In this document: positions 1-11,537 of the stretch, piece by piece | Layout of the letters: each line of letters starts with the position of its first letter | Position numbering within the stretch: the first letter of the stretch is position 1 | Assembly (NCBI GenBank): GCA_025642065.1 | Contig: JAODUP010000270.1 | Location: 348,501-412,500, forward strand | Direction: 5' to 3' | Length of the DNA: 64,000 bases | Source: Paralvinella palmiformis | Taxonomy: Eukaryota > Annelida > Polychaeta > Terebellida > Alvinellidae | Program-made: the position numbers and the translations under genes | Notes under the pieces: generated by a model | The model's input: the letters and a program-made list of their open reading frames with translations, nothing else | What the model was told of the DNA's origin: nothing | The model's database searches: none

Positions 1-873
1 GCATCCGTGACGATTTATTAAAATAATGTTTTCGATTTCGGAAACACACGAATGCGCTTATTTCCCGCTGGTAGGCAGAGTGGGTGTAATATATTAAATA
101 GAAATCTTCTCATATGCTGAAAATACGACGGTGTTGTATGTGGTAGATTGGAACGAGTGGTGGGTTGTGATTAAATGTGGCAAAAATTAGAAAGCGGAGC
201 CCGCCATTGTGGCTCGATGGATATTTACCCATGGTTATGGTCGTGCTGTACGGGAGGTCGGAGATTCGAATCCCATCCGTGGTACTATAGTAAGAAGCGT
301 TTTTAATCCAACCAGGCAACTGGCAAGGTTTTCTCCACCGAATATGCCATCTATTGTAAATTCTAAATACTACTACTACTACTACCGACTTACTATTTTG
401 ATTTCCTTGCAAGTTGTGTTAAAAAAAAATTAACCGACAAAATCATTATTTTATGGCATTATTTTGCATTTGAAATCGCTATAATTACATATTTATATAT
501 CATATAATGATATATGTATATCACCTACGTTATCCGATTCACCTGTTTATACACATTATTAACCCTACATCATCACATACACAATAAATAATTTCATTTA
601 ACAATAACCATGAACTGTTCAAGTTAAAGAATGTCGGTAGTTTGCACACACATACACACGTAGACACACACGCGCACACACACATACATGCTAGTCTCTT
701 TCTCGAAGAGTACGTGACGTTCTAAGCGCATTTTCCAAACGTTAATGCAACACTGCCATCTAGTGATTGCAAGCTACAATAGCCGTCAAGGTACGTGTTT
801 TACCTTGTGCGATCACTTGTTCAGAGATGATGTAGTCTTATGCGACAAGCGGTTTATATACAAATTCCGAAAA
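1..873. other. Upstream region of the RPRD1 gene
   Basis: No coding exon is recognisable. Bases about 204-300 resemble a decayed tRNA-like SINE head, with a B-box-like GATTCGAATCCC near 266. A mixed CA-rich microsatellite lies at about 647-690. The 100 bp before the start codon carry a TGACGT motif near 715. No clear TATA box is visible, so the transcription start cannot be placed. Confidence 0.5.
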
Positions 874-1024
874 ATGTCTTCGTTTTCGGAAGCTAACTTG
901 GCCAAGAAGTTGTCCGAGCTGAATCCTTCGCAACAGAGTATCCAGACACTGTCACTGTGGTTGATACATCACAGAAAACATGCAAAAGCTACGGTCGAAG
1001 TCTGGATGAAAGAGCTGAAAAGAG
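874..1024 (+). CDS. RPRD1B: RPRD1 exon 1 (CID start)
   Basis: The ATG at 874 has A at -3 and starts MSSFSE, identical to the vertebrate family start. An upstream in-frame ATG at 745 has no family match before residue 44, so it was not chosen. The exon ends after one base of a codon at AGAG|GTAAAC (phase 1) and encodes CID helices including WLIHHRKHA. Confidence 0.93.
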
Positions 1025-4000
1025 GTAAACAATATTGAATATCTTTGAATATCATAAATCTGTTGTAGACCTATAGACCTATGAATGTTTGTTATAATTT
1101 GTTCTTGTTTAATTATAGACTGACTCCCGTTAACATTAATTTTGGTGTTCGGTTATTTGCACACATGACTGGTTGTGGATAATGGCATGACGTTTGATTG
1201 GCGATAATGGGTGTAGATCTAGATTTTAATATTGAAGAATGCGCTGAGGATGATGATTGATGATGCCAGACATATTTATGTTTTAACCATCATCATGACA
1301 TCATGTTATGTTAGTCTTTGAGCTACTTGCATGTCACTTTTCGTCAATACTGTAGTATAGTCATCGGAATTGTTGGTTTCCAGAATTTCTGTTCTATACT
1401 TCTATTGTACTGACTCGTTTCGCAACCCTGCCCGTTTAAAAAAACTGTAATGGTACCTTGCAGTTTCGCAACCGCACCGCAAGCCTTTGTGGTTGTAAGA
1501 TGGGCGACCCGTTTCACAACCACTTGATTCAGCACAGTATTATAAATTTGATCGTGCACCATTTTGTAAAATATGAATTTATTATTTTCGCATGTGTTTG
1601 TATGCATTTATGTATGTTGTGAAAAATTATTTCTGAAAGCTTCATATAGTTGTTGAATCGGTCCACTTCTTGTTTCGAAACAGGAAGAGGACCGTTTCAA
1701 CAAATTCAAATAATTTACTGTTTTCAGAATTTATCTGTTCATATATCTATATATAGAGGTCTATATAATGTATATTCAATTAAATTTTCACAACAACGTA
1801 TCATTTTGCTAGATAATTTAGAAATAACAGTGCCACATTTCATTGCCATGTGGTTGCTAAACGGGCAGACATTCTTAAAACCATACTGGTTGTGAAATGG
1901 GAGGGTCCTGTTTCGTAATGGCCCCATTTGTCAAGATGGTGCATAACATTGTTATTAGTTAAAATTATATATTTGTATTTATAGATCTACAGTCACTCGA
2001 ACAGTGCATAGAGAATCACAAACACACGTTTGGTTCACAAAATATTTACGGGGATTAATTTATTAGCACAGAATATCTTGAATGTCTGAACATGTTAAAC
2101 AGTATTGCAGTCTCACAGACTTCATTAAGAAAAGTGTTATGTTAAAGACATAGTTGGAATTTAACTCTGGTTAAACTGTTTTAGCCCAGCCAGCCTGGTG
2201 GTTACAGGACAACTGACCACCAATTTCAATTGGTTGAGTGGATGCCTCTAGAAGTCAAGTGACTGCCTATTTTTAAAATTTCAAAACAAAAAGGTCCTCT
2301 GTTCTAGTGTTCTGGTTGGCATTTCAGTGACAGGTAAATTGATTATGCATTCAGATTCAGACTCAGGAATGACGGAGGCATATTCACTGTTAAATGTATA
2401 ACTATTTGCTGTAGATAGATCAAGTTTTTATAGGAATTTAGGCAAACATAATAGCAATTCAAATTATAAACTGTTCCTAGTTTTGATGAGTGAATCTGCA
2501 TTGACTACGCCATCTAGCAAACGTGTGTTTGCTGGTCGCGTTTCACCTTGCTGACTAAACCATATAGTAAAAACATTCTTTTACCAATCATGAGAACACA
2601 ATATATTTCATATATTGATAACATGTCTATTAGTATTACAGTTCCCAACTTGATAATTTATTTTCAATAATATGTAATTTTTCCAGGAAAAATTAATCTG
2701 TCAACTTTCGCATACAAATAATCTTATCTGTTAGTATTAGTAAACATTATTCTGTTATATTTAAACAAAATTAAACTGCTACAAGAACTTGTAGATTGAT
2801 TTAGTTCTGTTAATCCCCCAATTTCAAACAATTAGTGAATTACACTTGTTCCGTGCTACTACATGGCTTCATTGACCCACAAACCACAGTAGATGTGGAC
2901 TGTGCATGCATCGTGGAAATTGTCTATTGTTTTTTCTGATGCTAAGAAATAGATCTGAGGCAAGGTTTCAATATGTGTAAATTATGTTAAGGAGTACATC
3001 TGCTCCTGAGCACACTCGGCAGTTTTAATATGTGTGTATTACATTGTTGGCAGGTTCTCAGAACACATTATATTGATTCACAAATTTATACATAGGCTTA
3101 GATACACATGAAATGTAGCTGTTAGAATGGTATGCATTTTAAAGATGCTGACAACTTACACCAATCAGCATAAGCCAGTATTTGAGGTATTATGCTTTTG
3201 GTAGAAACAATTAGACACTATAGTAATTATCTAAGATGTTATTTGTTGGTTGCTTAAACCAGTAGACCGATTCAATTACCCCTGACGCCACTGTGTGGTT
3301 TGAAGTCTAAGAATCACTGTGTTGCATGGTGATTTACGTGTGTGGTGGCCGATAAATGTCTTACTAAAAAGCAGTATGTTTAGGTTATTTACGAGCTATA
3401 TTTGGATTTTATTTATAGTTTGTTAAGGGTATGTGATCTCCAGATCATAATTTGGCATTGAATAGGAATGGCATAGACTTCATCCCCTAGATGATTCCTA
3501 TTACTGTAACATTGGTATTTATGCATGATATCTTGTTTTGAAAGTGAACTGTTTTATTTTCTGAATCAGCCATTCATGCAATGTTTACTACATGTAAATG
3601 TCAAGGGTGTTAATACTCTAATGTAATAACATTTTTTTATTTAATAACATACAGGTGATACATGTATGATTGATTCCCTGGTACAAGTCAAAATAATATT
3701 TTCAAAACTCTGCATTAAATATTTAAAAAGTCTTCATTAAAATCAATTTATATTCAGCTAAAAGTTTAATTTTAAAGTCATTTATTTAATCCATTTTAAC
3801 TCATGCCAAAAAAATCTTCCACAAGTCAACACAAATAACTAAGGCTTAGCTGTGTCAATCATCAAGAAAAATCGGTCTGCTCAATCATTGAGTTATATTC
3901 TGATAAGTATTGTGTTAAATCCTTTGGAAAGACACAGCTGTTCAACTGAAATACTAGTCTCGTTTTCCATGTAATATGAAATAATTTGCTGAAAGATTTC

Positions 4001-7000
4001 CAGTAGTTAACAGTGGACGCCATAGCTGTTTCTAACCCGAGACCGCAGTTGGTAACCGATGCAACGCATTTCATCTGGATCGCTGTATTGATAGAAACAA
4101 TTAGAAAGTGTACTGGCTTTCACTTAATCCTCCATGTGACAGCAGATCCAGATATCTGCTAAAATAACTGGCCATTAATTAATTTTATATGTGGCTTCAA
4201 TACAAATAAAGGGGCGCCTCTGTTGTCTAACTGGTAGCGCATTGGATCGCAGATCACTATCACCTGAGTTTGAACCTCTGCCTGGGCATATCTGAAGGGT
4301 GTTTCATCTTTGACTTCGCTTCATTACCTTTGGAGGTCGCTCGCTCCAGTTAGCCTACCTTGTGCACAAAAGTGGCAGTAAAACATCAATCATCATCATC
4401 AATCAGTAATTGGAGTAGGTAAAAAATGGAATTGGAATTGATAGATTTAGAATTGATAAATTGGAATTGACCCCAGACAGGTATATAGTTTAAGGCTTTC
4501 ATTTGAAGATCAATAAATGGAAGGTAAGCTTCAAGATCTGAGGCTGATTCATCATTTGGTGAGCTATCCATTTCTATGGCAGAATCATTGTTCTCATCAG
4601 ATACTGAGATGTTTTCAGTGTCATCACGTTGGACAGTGGGATTTTTCTGAGAGGAGTTGAACTTGTATTTTCTGCACGTTTCTGTATACCTCTACCATAT
4701 AGCCTTTATGATATCCTTCTGGTCTTGGTCAGTCCAAACCAGGTCATTTATTTTGATAAGAAGCAGACATGGGGTCAATTCCATATTTTCCAATTCCAGA
4801 ATTGAATTGACCCCATGTCTGATGTGTACAGAAGTGGCCGTAAATCATCATCAATCAATCATCACCCTCCAGATGCACCAAGTTCTCATCAGTCACGTCT
4901 GCTTTGGACTGTAAATGCCACAAGACTGTGTGCTTGCTGATATATTGTGTGTGATTCAGTGACAATGTTTGGCACATGTGATGCAACACATTTCAAGGAC
5001 AGCCTCCTGCCCGCAGTTATTTTCTGTTTTATAGCCAATAATTCCACCTGTTTGAAATGTTTGAAGCGGAATGGATGAACCGCCCCCCTGATCCACCAGA
5101 CTTTTCCATGTTTTGTTTGATCAGCAGTGATGTATACATAAACTGCACGTGTTGGCCATGAACTGGGTCAAAAAGAGGTTGCATTATTTGCAAATCGTCC
5201 TGTAACATGATTACAGTTTTTTGTTCAGTGCTGCCAACACCTAAGTGTGTGATATCCCTCATGACCAGAGGGGCACCTCCGTGGTCTAGCTGTAGCGTGT
5301 TGGACCACATATCACTATCACCCATGTTCGAATCTTGACATGGGCATATCTGAAAGTGGTTTCATCTTTGACTTTGCTTCATTACCGTTGGAGATCATTT
5401 TATGAATTGATTGAACGAATGATTAGAATTTTTTTCAATGCAATGTGCAGAAATTGACTCCCCAAATCAGAATGGGGGGGGGGGGATTATGGAGCATTAG
5501 CACAACCACGCACTCCATCCTATTATCCTTTTGATGCTCAATTGTTTACCTTTGGTCATGACTGAACTTAGTGAACATGGTTTTGGCATCTGTCCGCCAT
5601 TTTTAATTAATATGCCATAGGTGCAAGATATGTGGCTTCTTTTGGGCTGTATTACCCACACCCAATACATAAACAGGCTTTCATGCCATTATTATGAAAA
5701 CATTTTTATAAATATTACTAAAAGGAAATATTGTATGATCCACAACGTTTAGGCACCTGATTTAAAACCCAGCCAATGCTGTGTCCCAGAACTTCTCACG
5801 TATATATAATTAACAAGTCTGTGCCTCCATGAAAGCATGAGCCATTGCATTCACTCTACATTGCTGTGCCTAGAACACAGGCCTAAGCACATAGTTACTG
5901 TATTTTGTCTTTCTTTAAGTCCATTAATTGTGTTTTTTTTATATTCAACATTAGAGAATCATGTCACCAGTTTTGACACGATGGCAAATCTGATAATTAG
6001 TTGGTTCATTGATATATCTTTGTTACATCGTCCTAAATTAATATCCCTTTTCTTAATGAGCCAGGATGGATTACCATCACTAATATTGCTTTTAGTGTGA
6101 TCCATGATATTCAACAATGCTGCTTTAAAAAAATATCAACTGGCGGTTTCTAGTTTTTTTTGGTGCTAACTTGATGTTAACGCGGTAATAAATGCTGATG
6201 TCTGGAAAGTGATACAAAGATTACATAACCAGTAATTTTTGGCGTGTGATTTATGAATAATAAGTATTTATGTTGACATTACAGGGAATAAATATGTTTC
6301 ATTTCACCCAACAACACATATCAATGAAACATCTCCTTAGATGTGGGTTGGGCGCCATCGTGGTCTAGTTGGTAGCATGTTGTACCACAGATCACTACCA
6401 CCTGAGTTCGAATCTCGGCATGGGCATATCTGAAGGGTGTTTGATCTTTGACTACTCTCCATTACATTTGTAGGTCGCTCGGTCAATTTAACATACCATG
6501 TGCACAAAAGTGGCCATTAAACATCAATCAGCATCATCATCATCATTAGATGTGGGTTCGTGTTTGAATGCAAAGTAAGCATATGCATAATAACCTGCAC
6601 GAATCTATCGTTCTGTCCACAAGGTGATGAATAATGCTGTATAATGATGTGTTCAGTAGTTATTTTGGTTTGGAAATGGTTACATATTTGTTTGCCAAAT
6701 TTGACACGTCATACACGTCTTTATCAAACTAGACCACGTATTATTACACATGAAGTAATTGGGTCAGTAAATGATGTCATCTAAATCATACTAAAGTAGG
6801 TTGATGGTCAGAATTATGTCTGATGAATACAAATTACGCTCGAGGACTCTTTTATGATCATTGGTGACTGTTTGTTTGTCTGTTCATATATTTGGTAAAT
6901 AGGTTGGACTGTGTAAACTACCGTATAAAAATGAAATGAACAGGAACTGAAATGATTGTGACTCCCAAACAACTCTAAGAACTTGCAACCTTTTTGGATC

Positions 7001-10000
7001 ACAGACAAAAAGTAGATTTTCCATGTATTTTTTGCAAACTTTTGTATGTGAAAAATTTAGTGGACTGTGATACCACTTGTGTGTTTTACATCCAACATTC
7101 GGCACTAACATATAGGTAGAACCTTACAGTGTATTGGCTTTTTTGCTGTGGTGTGAGCTTCTCTTTCTAACTCTCTCTTCTGTGTGTGTGTGCACTCATG
7201 CAAGCAGGCATATCTTTGCATGTAAAAGCATTTGTTTGTGGGGTAATATATTAAATAAACTACATGACTAAATTATCAGTGGCTCTCATCTTTTGCGGTG
7301 ATACAAGAGTCCCTCTTGCCATAAGAAAATGAGGATGACGTCAAAACCACCCCAAAACAATATACAAGTGGCAACAAATAGACAACATGCAATTTGATGA
7401 AAACGAGTTTGAACTACTCCGATATGGTAAAAATCAGGACATAAAAAATGCTCCGTGATGAGTTTCAAGCACCAACTTGATAAATACCTGCAAAACATCC
7501 CAGACAAACCAGAAATACCAGAATAAACAATAAACATGGTACACAAACTCCATCACATCTATGAGGAGTTCCCGGGAAAGCTGAGCAATACAGCTGAGGC
7601 GGAGTCACTGACTTGGCCGGAGAGATTATATTCTCGAACTAAGTATGGCACAGTTAGTCCCAGAGTATATTTATATTTTCTGTTGCAGTATACTGGAAGT
7701 ACGATCTAGATAGATTTGCACTGTCCATCTATCTACTACATGGATCCAAACCAATAGAAACAACCATCAGTGGATTTTAATTGCTGTTACATTTATGTTA
7801 ATGATAATAATTTTCCGCAAATATTTATACAATTGATATATAAGTAACAATAAATTTAATGCGTGGTATTACCTCTAATTCTTTAATTTAGTATATCACA
7901 ATCAAATGAAGGTCGGAATTTTACATCCACTCTGACGGATTCACCTCGCCGAAGTTAAACTTGATATTATTGTTCCGTTTCAGCCAAACCATCCAAAAAG
8001 TTGACACTTCTTTATTTGGCCAATGATGTGATCCAGAACAGCAAAAAGAAAGGACCAGAATTTAATAAGATGTTCCGGTTTGTTTTGCCAGATGCTTACA
8101 GATTTACAATCAGGTAACTTTTATTGCTTACATATTAATTCTTAGAAAAAAGTTTTAACCTCCGTCGATCATTAAATTTATGATAGATTCATTATCAGTG
8201 TCTTTGGAAAATGCTTGTGATGCTTATTCTTTGTTGTTGAAGTTTTACTGGAAATATTTAACAATAGGGTTAGCATGCAGCTTATGCTTAATTATATCTT
8301 CTACAGAGAGGCCGATGACAAGATCAGAGGATCTATGGAGCGAATGATCAGTATATGGAAGGAAAGGGGTGTATTTGATGATGAACTCATTGAAAAATTA
8401 CGACAAGCCATGGGTAAGTTAATAGGGGTTTTGAGTTGGGTAGGTCAGTCAGGGTTTTGAGTTGGGTACGTCAAGAGGGGTTTTGAGTTAGATTTTTAAA
8501 AGTTAACTTGCACCATCTAAAGACTGAATGCTCCACTGGCAAAAAGTTGTATGAATTTATAATTTGATGGTGATAATAGAAAGAATAAAAATAATCTGAT
8601 TGTGGATAGCTAGAGTAAATATTATACATTCAATAAAGCTTTGTTCCTGATGATAACGATATTAATAATTATGTAGATTTATTAAAGCACCCTTACTAGC
8701 AGGCAGGGTTGGCAAGTTTCTTTTATGGATGGTAATAACCATGGTAAAACCAGGTTTTTTGTTGCGGAAGAAATGCTTTCTTCCCTTCCAAGTTCCATTT
8801 TGGGAAGAAATGGAAGAAACTGAAAAATGGCACAAAATCATCATCCAAATTTAGATTTGCTATTTTCAAATTTGACAAATATTAATATATTTTTCATGCT
8901 ATTCATACACATATGCACTTTTTCAAATTAGAATAGGATATAATCCTCATATCTGTTGGTTTGCAACAAATCTTTGGGGACAAATGGAAAAAAAACTAAA
9001 ATTTATCAGGTTTGAACAACATATTGAAAATAATTATATTTATTATTGAGGATGATGATTACAATTCAACATTAAGCTCTACTATTGAGATCAAGAAGAT
9101 CATTTGACAATTAATAATGTTATCATCTGCATCTATGGAGAGAATATTATCTAGCCATCCATACTAAAATTGCCCATCAATTCCAGAATTGAATTGACCA
9201 CATGTCTGATATATATCATATATTAAAATATTAAATAGACCTTGCAGGGTTGGCTACCTGTGCTGCAAACTATAGAGATTGAACATCATGTTATGAATAT
9301 TAATCTTGTTCATGTCTGTTAGTATTATATAAATAATCCGATAATTAATTCTGATCTGCTGTCATCTTCCATCATACCAGCCATCGCTTTATCGATTTTT
9401 CATCCCTATCAGTTGGCATGAAATGATTTTCTGTTTGTTTTGATTCTGTAATATTCAGCTCGTTGCGCTCCGACAGCTAAAAAACCAGCGTTGGAAGAAA
9501 ACAAGCCACAAGTAACGAAGACAACAACTAAACCAGCTAAAAAGAATGTTGAAAAGAAGAAGAAGAAAGTAGAATTAACCCTATTAGAGGAGGTAGAGCT
9601 TGAGGTAAAGAATGGAGGCACAAACCAACCGCCAGAGGTAAAATTAAAATTCACGGACCAGTGGTCGTGATTTTTTGTTTAAATTTCTCTGATGGGTCTT
9701 TCTGACATTCAGCATATTTCTAAACAAACCTGTCCTTATTTTCAGTCAACCCTTTCTAGACCAAGAAATGTTAAGCTACGATGCTGTGTGGTACTTGTGT
9801 ATATTGTCAGACTGTGACATTTGTTTACAATGTCATACAGATGTCACTGGGCCCCCTCCACGGTCTAACGGTAGCGTGTTGGATCACAGATCACTACCAC
9901 CCGTGTTCGAATCACGGTGTCGGCTTATCTGAAAGGCGTTTCATCTTTGACTTCGCTTCATTGCCCCTGGAGGTCGCTTGCTTAGCCCATTTAGCCTACC

Positions 10001-11502
10001 ATGTGCACAAAAGTGGATTGTGTTCCTGGATGCCAGCTGGGGGGCAATCCGTTTAAGACAGTAAAGAGAACATTGGAGAGTTTTGTTTATTAGAAATGGT
10101 GATGTGATGTCTCCATTAATAACAATTTGGCTGAAATGAGTTACTCTAAAGTGTTGATTGCTTTGAATCAGTATTTTGAGTCCGTAGTGATCTAATTTCC
10201 TTCTGGATTAGCCTGTAGGATTGTAATAGAAAACTAGCATACATCAAGAGAATGAATCGATTGGCAGAAATACAGACCATAATTATATTGTGGTTAGGAC
10301 CATGACACGGTTCCAGTTGCTGCAAGTCAGCGAGTGCTGTCCTGTTTATGGCGCGTGCAGTTTATAAAATGTCCTATTGCTTTGAATGTTTCGGAGAGTA
10401 AACTGTTAATAAATATGTCTCCAAAGAATTGAAAATTGAAAGATAAAAAAGGAGCGGAAATAGTTTTTGGTGTTACTGTAGACACACCCAGAACACGATC
10501 GCCTAACTTTGTTCGCCATAGGCCAGATGTTAGATGTGATTAACAAGCGGGCAAAATAGTATGTAAAACAACCGGGCAAAATAGTATGTAAAACAAGAGA
10601 CAGTATAGTATGTAAAACAAGAGACAGTATAGTATGTAAAACAAGAGCAGTATAGTATGTAAAACAAGAGGCAGTATAGTATGTAAAACAAGAGGCAGTA
10701 TAGTATGTAAAACAAGAGACAGTATAGTATGTAAAACAAGAGACAGTATAGTATGTAAAACAAGAGCAGTATAGTATGTAAAACAAGAGGCAGTATAGTA
10801 TGTAAAACAAGAGACAGTATAGTATGTAAAACAAGAGACAGTATAGTATGTAAAACAAGAGCAGTATAGTATGTAAAACAAGAGGCAGTATAGTATGTAA
10901 AACAAGAGGTAGTATAGTATGTAAAACAAGAGACAGTATAGTATGTAAAACAAGAGACAGTACTAACTATGCCACCTACAGACCATGGCCGTATCTGTCC
11001 GTGTGTTAATCCACATATATCTATATCACCATCATCAGCGATACCAAAATCCATCAAAGTGTTTAAAGTACTTCGAAAAACAGCCATCACAACAGGTCAT
11101 TTGCTGTTGACCTGACCTTTACCTTATTTCTTGCACTCCATGCCTGTGTCACCCCTCCCCACTGAATTAAGATGCAGATTGATCCACAGATTAAAGAGAC
11201 CCTTGTTCATGTACCTGCTAGTTCCATGAATAGTTATTTAATCTCGGTGCTGGTCACTCCCATGTTTTCTCTCTCTCTCTCTCTCTCAGGCAATCCAGAT
11301 GTCACACATCAGGCTAAATGTGTGTGTGTGCTGGTGAAATATTTCCTCTCTTTGTGGCATTCCAGTTGTGTAGTGGTTAGAGCACTGTGCTGCAAACCTC
11401 TAGGTTGTGGGTTCAAATCTAACTCATAACTGTAATTGTGGGATATATCTTTTCCATTGAAAGTCGCCATTGCTGTCACTTGTGCTGAGGCTAAACAACA
11501 CA

Positions 11503-11537
<35 letters not shown>

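Larger units (their letters stand above)
1025..7983 (+). other. RPRD1 intron 1 (6959 bp)
   Basis: It has a GTAAAC donor and a CCGTTTCAG acceptor. It holds a foldback element with a central palindrome (1408-1930), three tRNA-like SINEs (4211, 5268, 6350), a 58 bp inverted-repeat element (4764-4821), a partial relative at about 4424-4479, a SINE 3' scrap near 4829-4866 and a G-run at 5474-5486. Elsewhere I see only AT-rich unique sequence; open frames are short and unconserved. Confidence 0.85.

Noticed and set aside
745..873. Upstream in-frame ATG extending RPRD1 by 43 residues
   Set aside because: The family starts exactly at the MSSFSE methionine at 874; the upstream residues look like untranslated sequence.
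10545..10966. CRISPR array
   Set aside because: There are repeats but no unique spacers, and the DNA is from an animal.
10406..11090. Minus-strand frames up to 186 codons with LFYILYC / SCFTYYTV repeats
   Set aside because: They are translations of the 24 bp minisatellite in an RPRD1 intron; three frames are open at once and no other coding signal exists.
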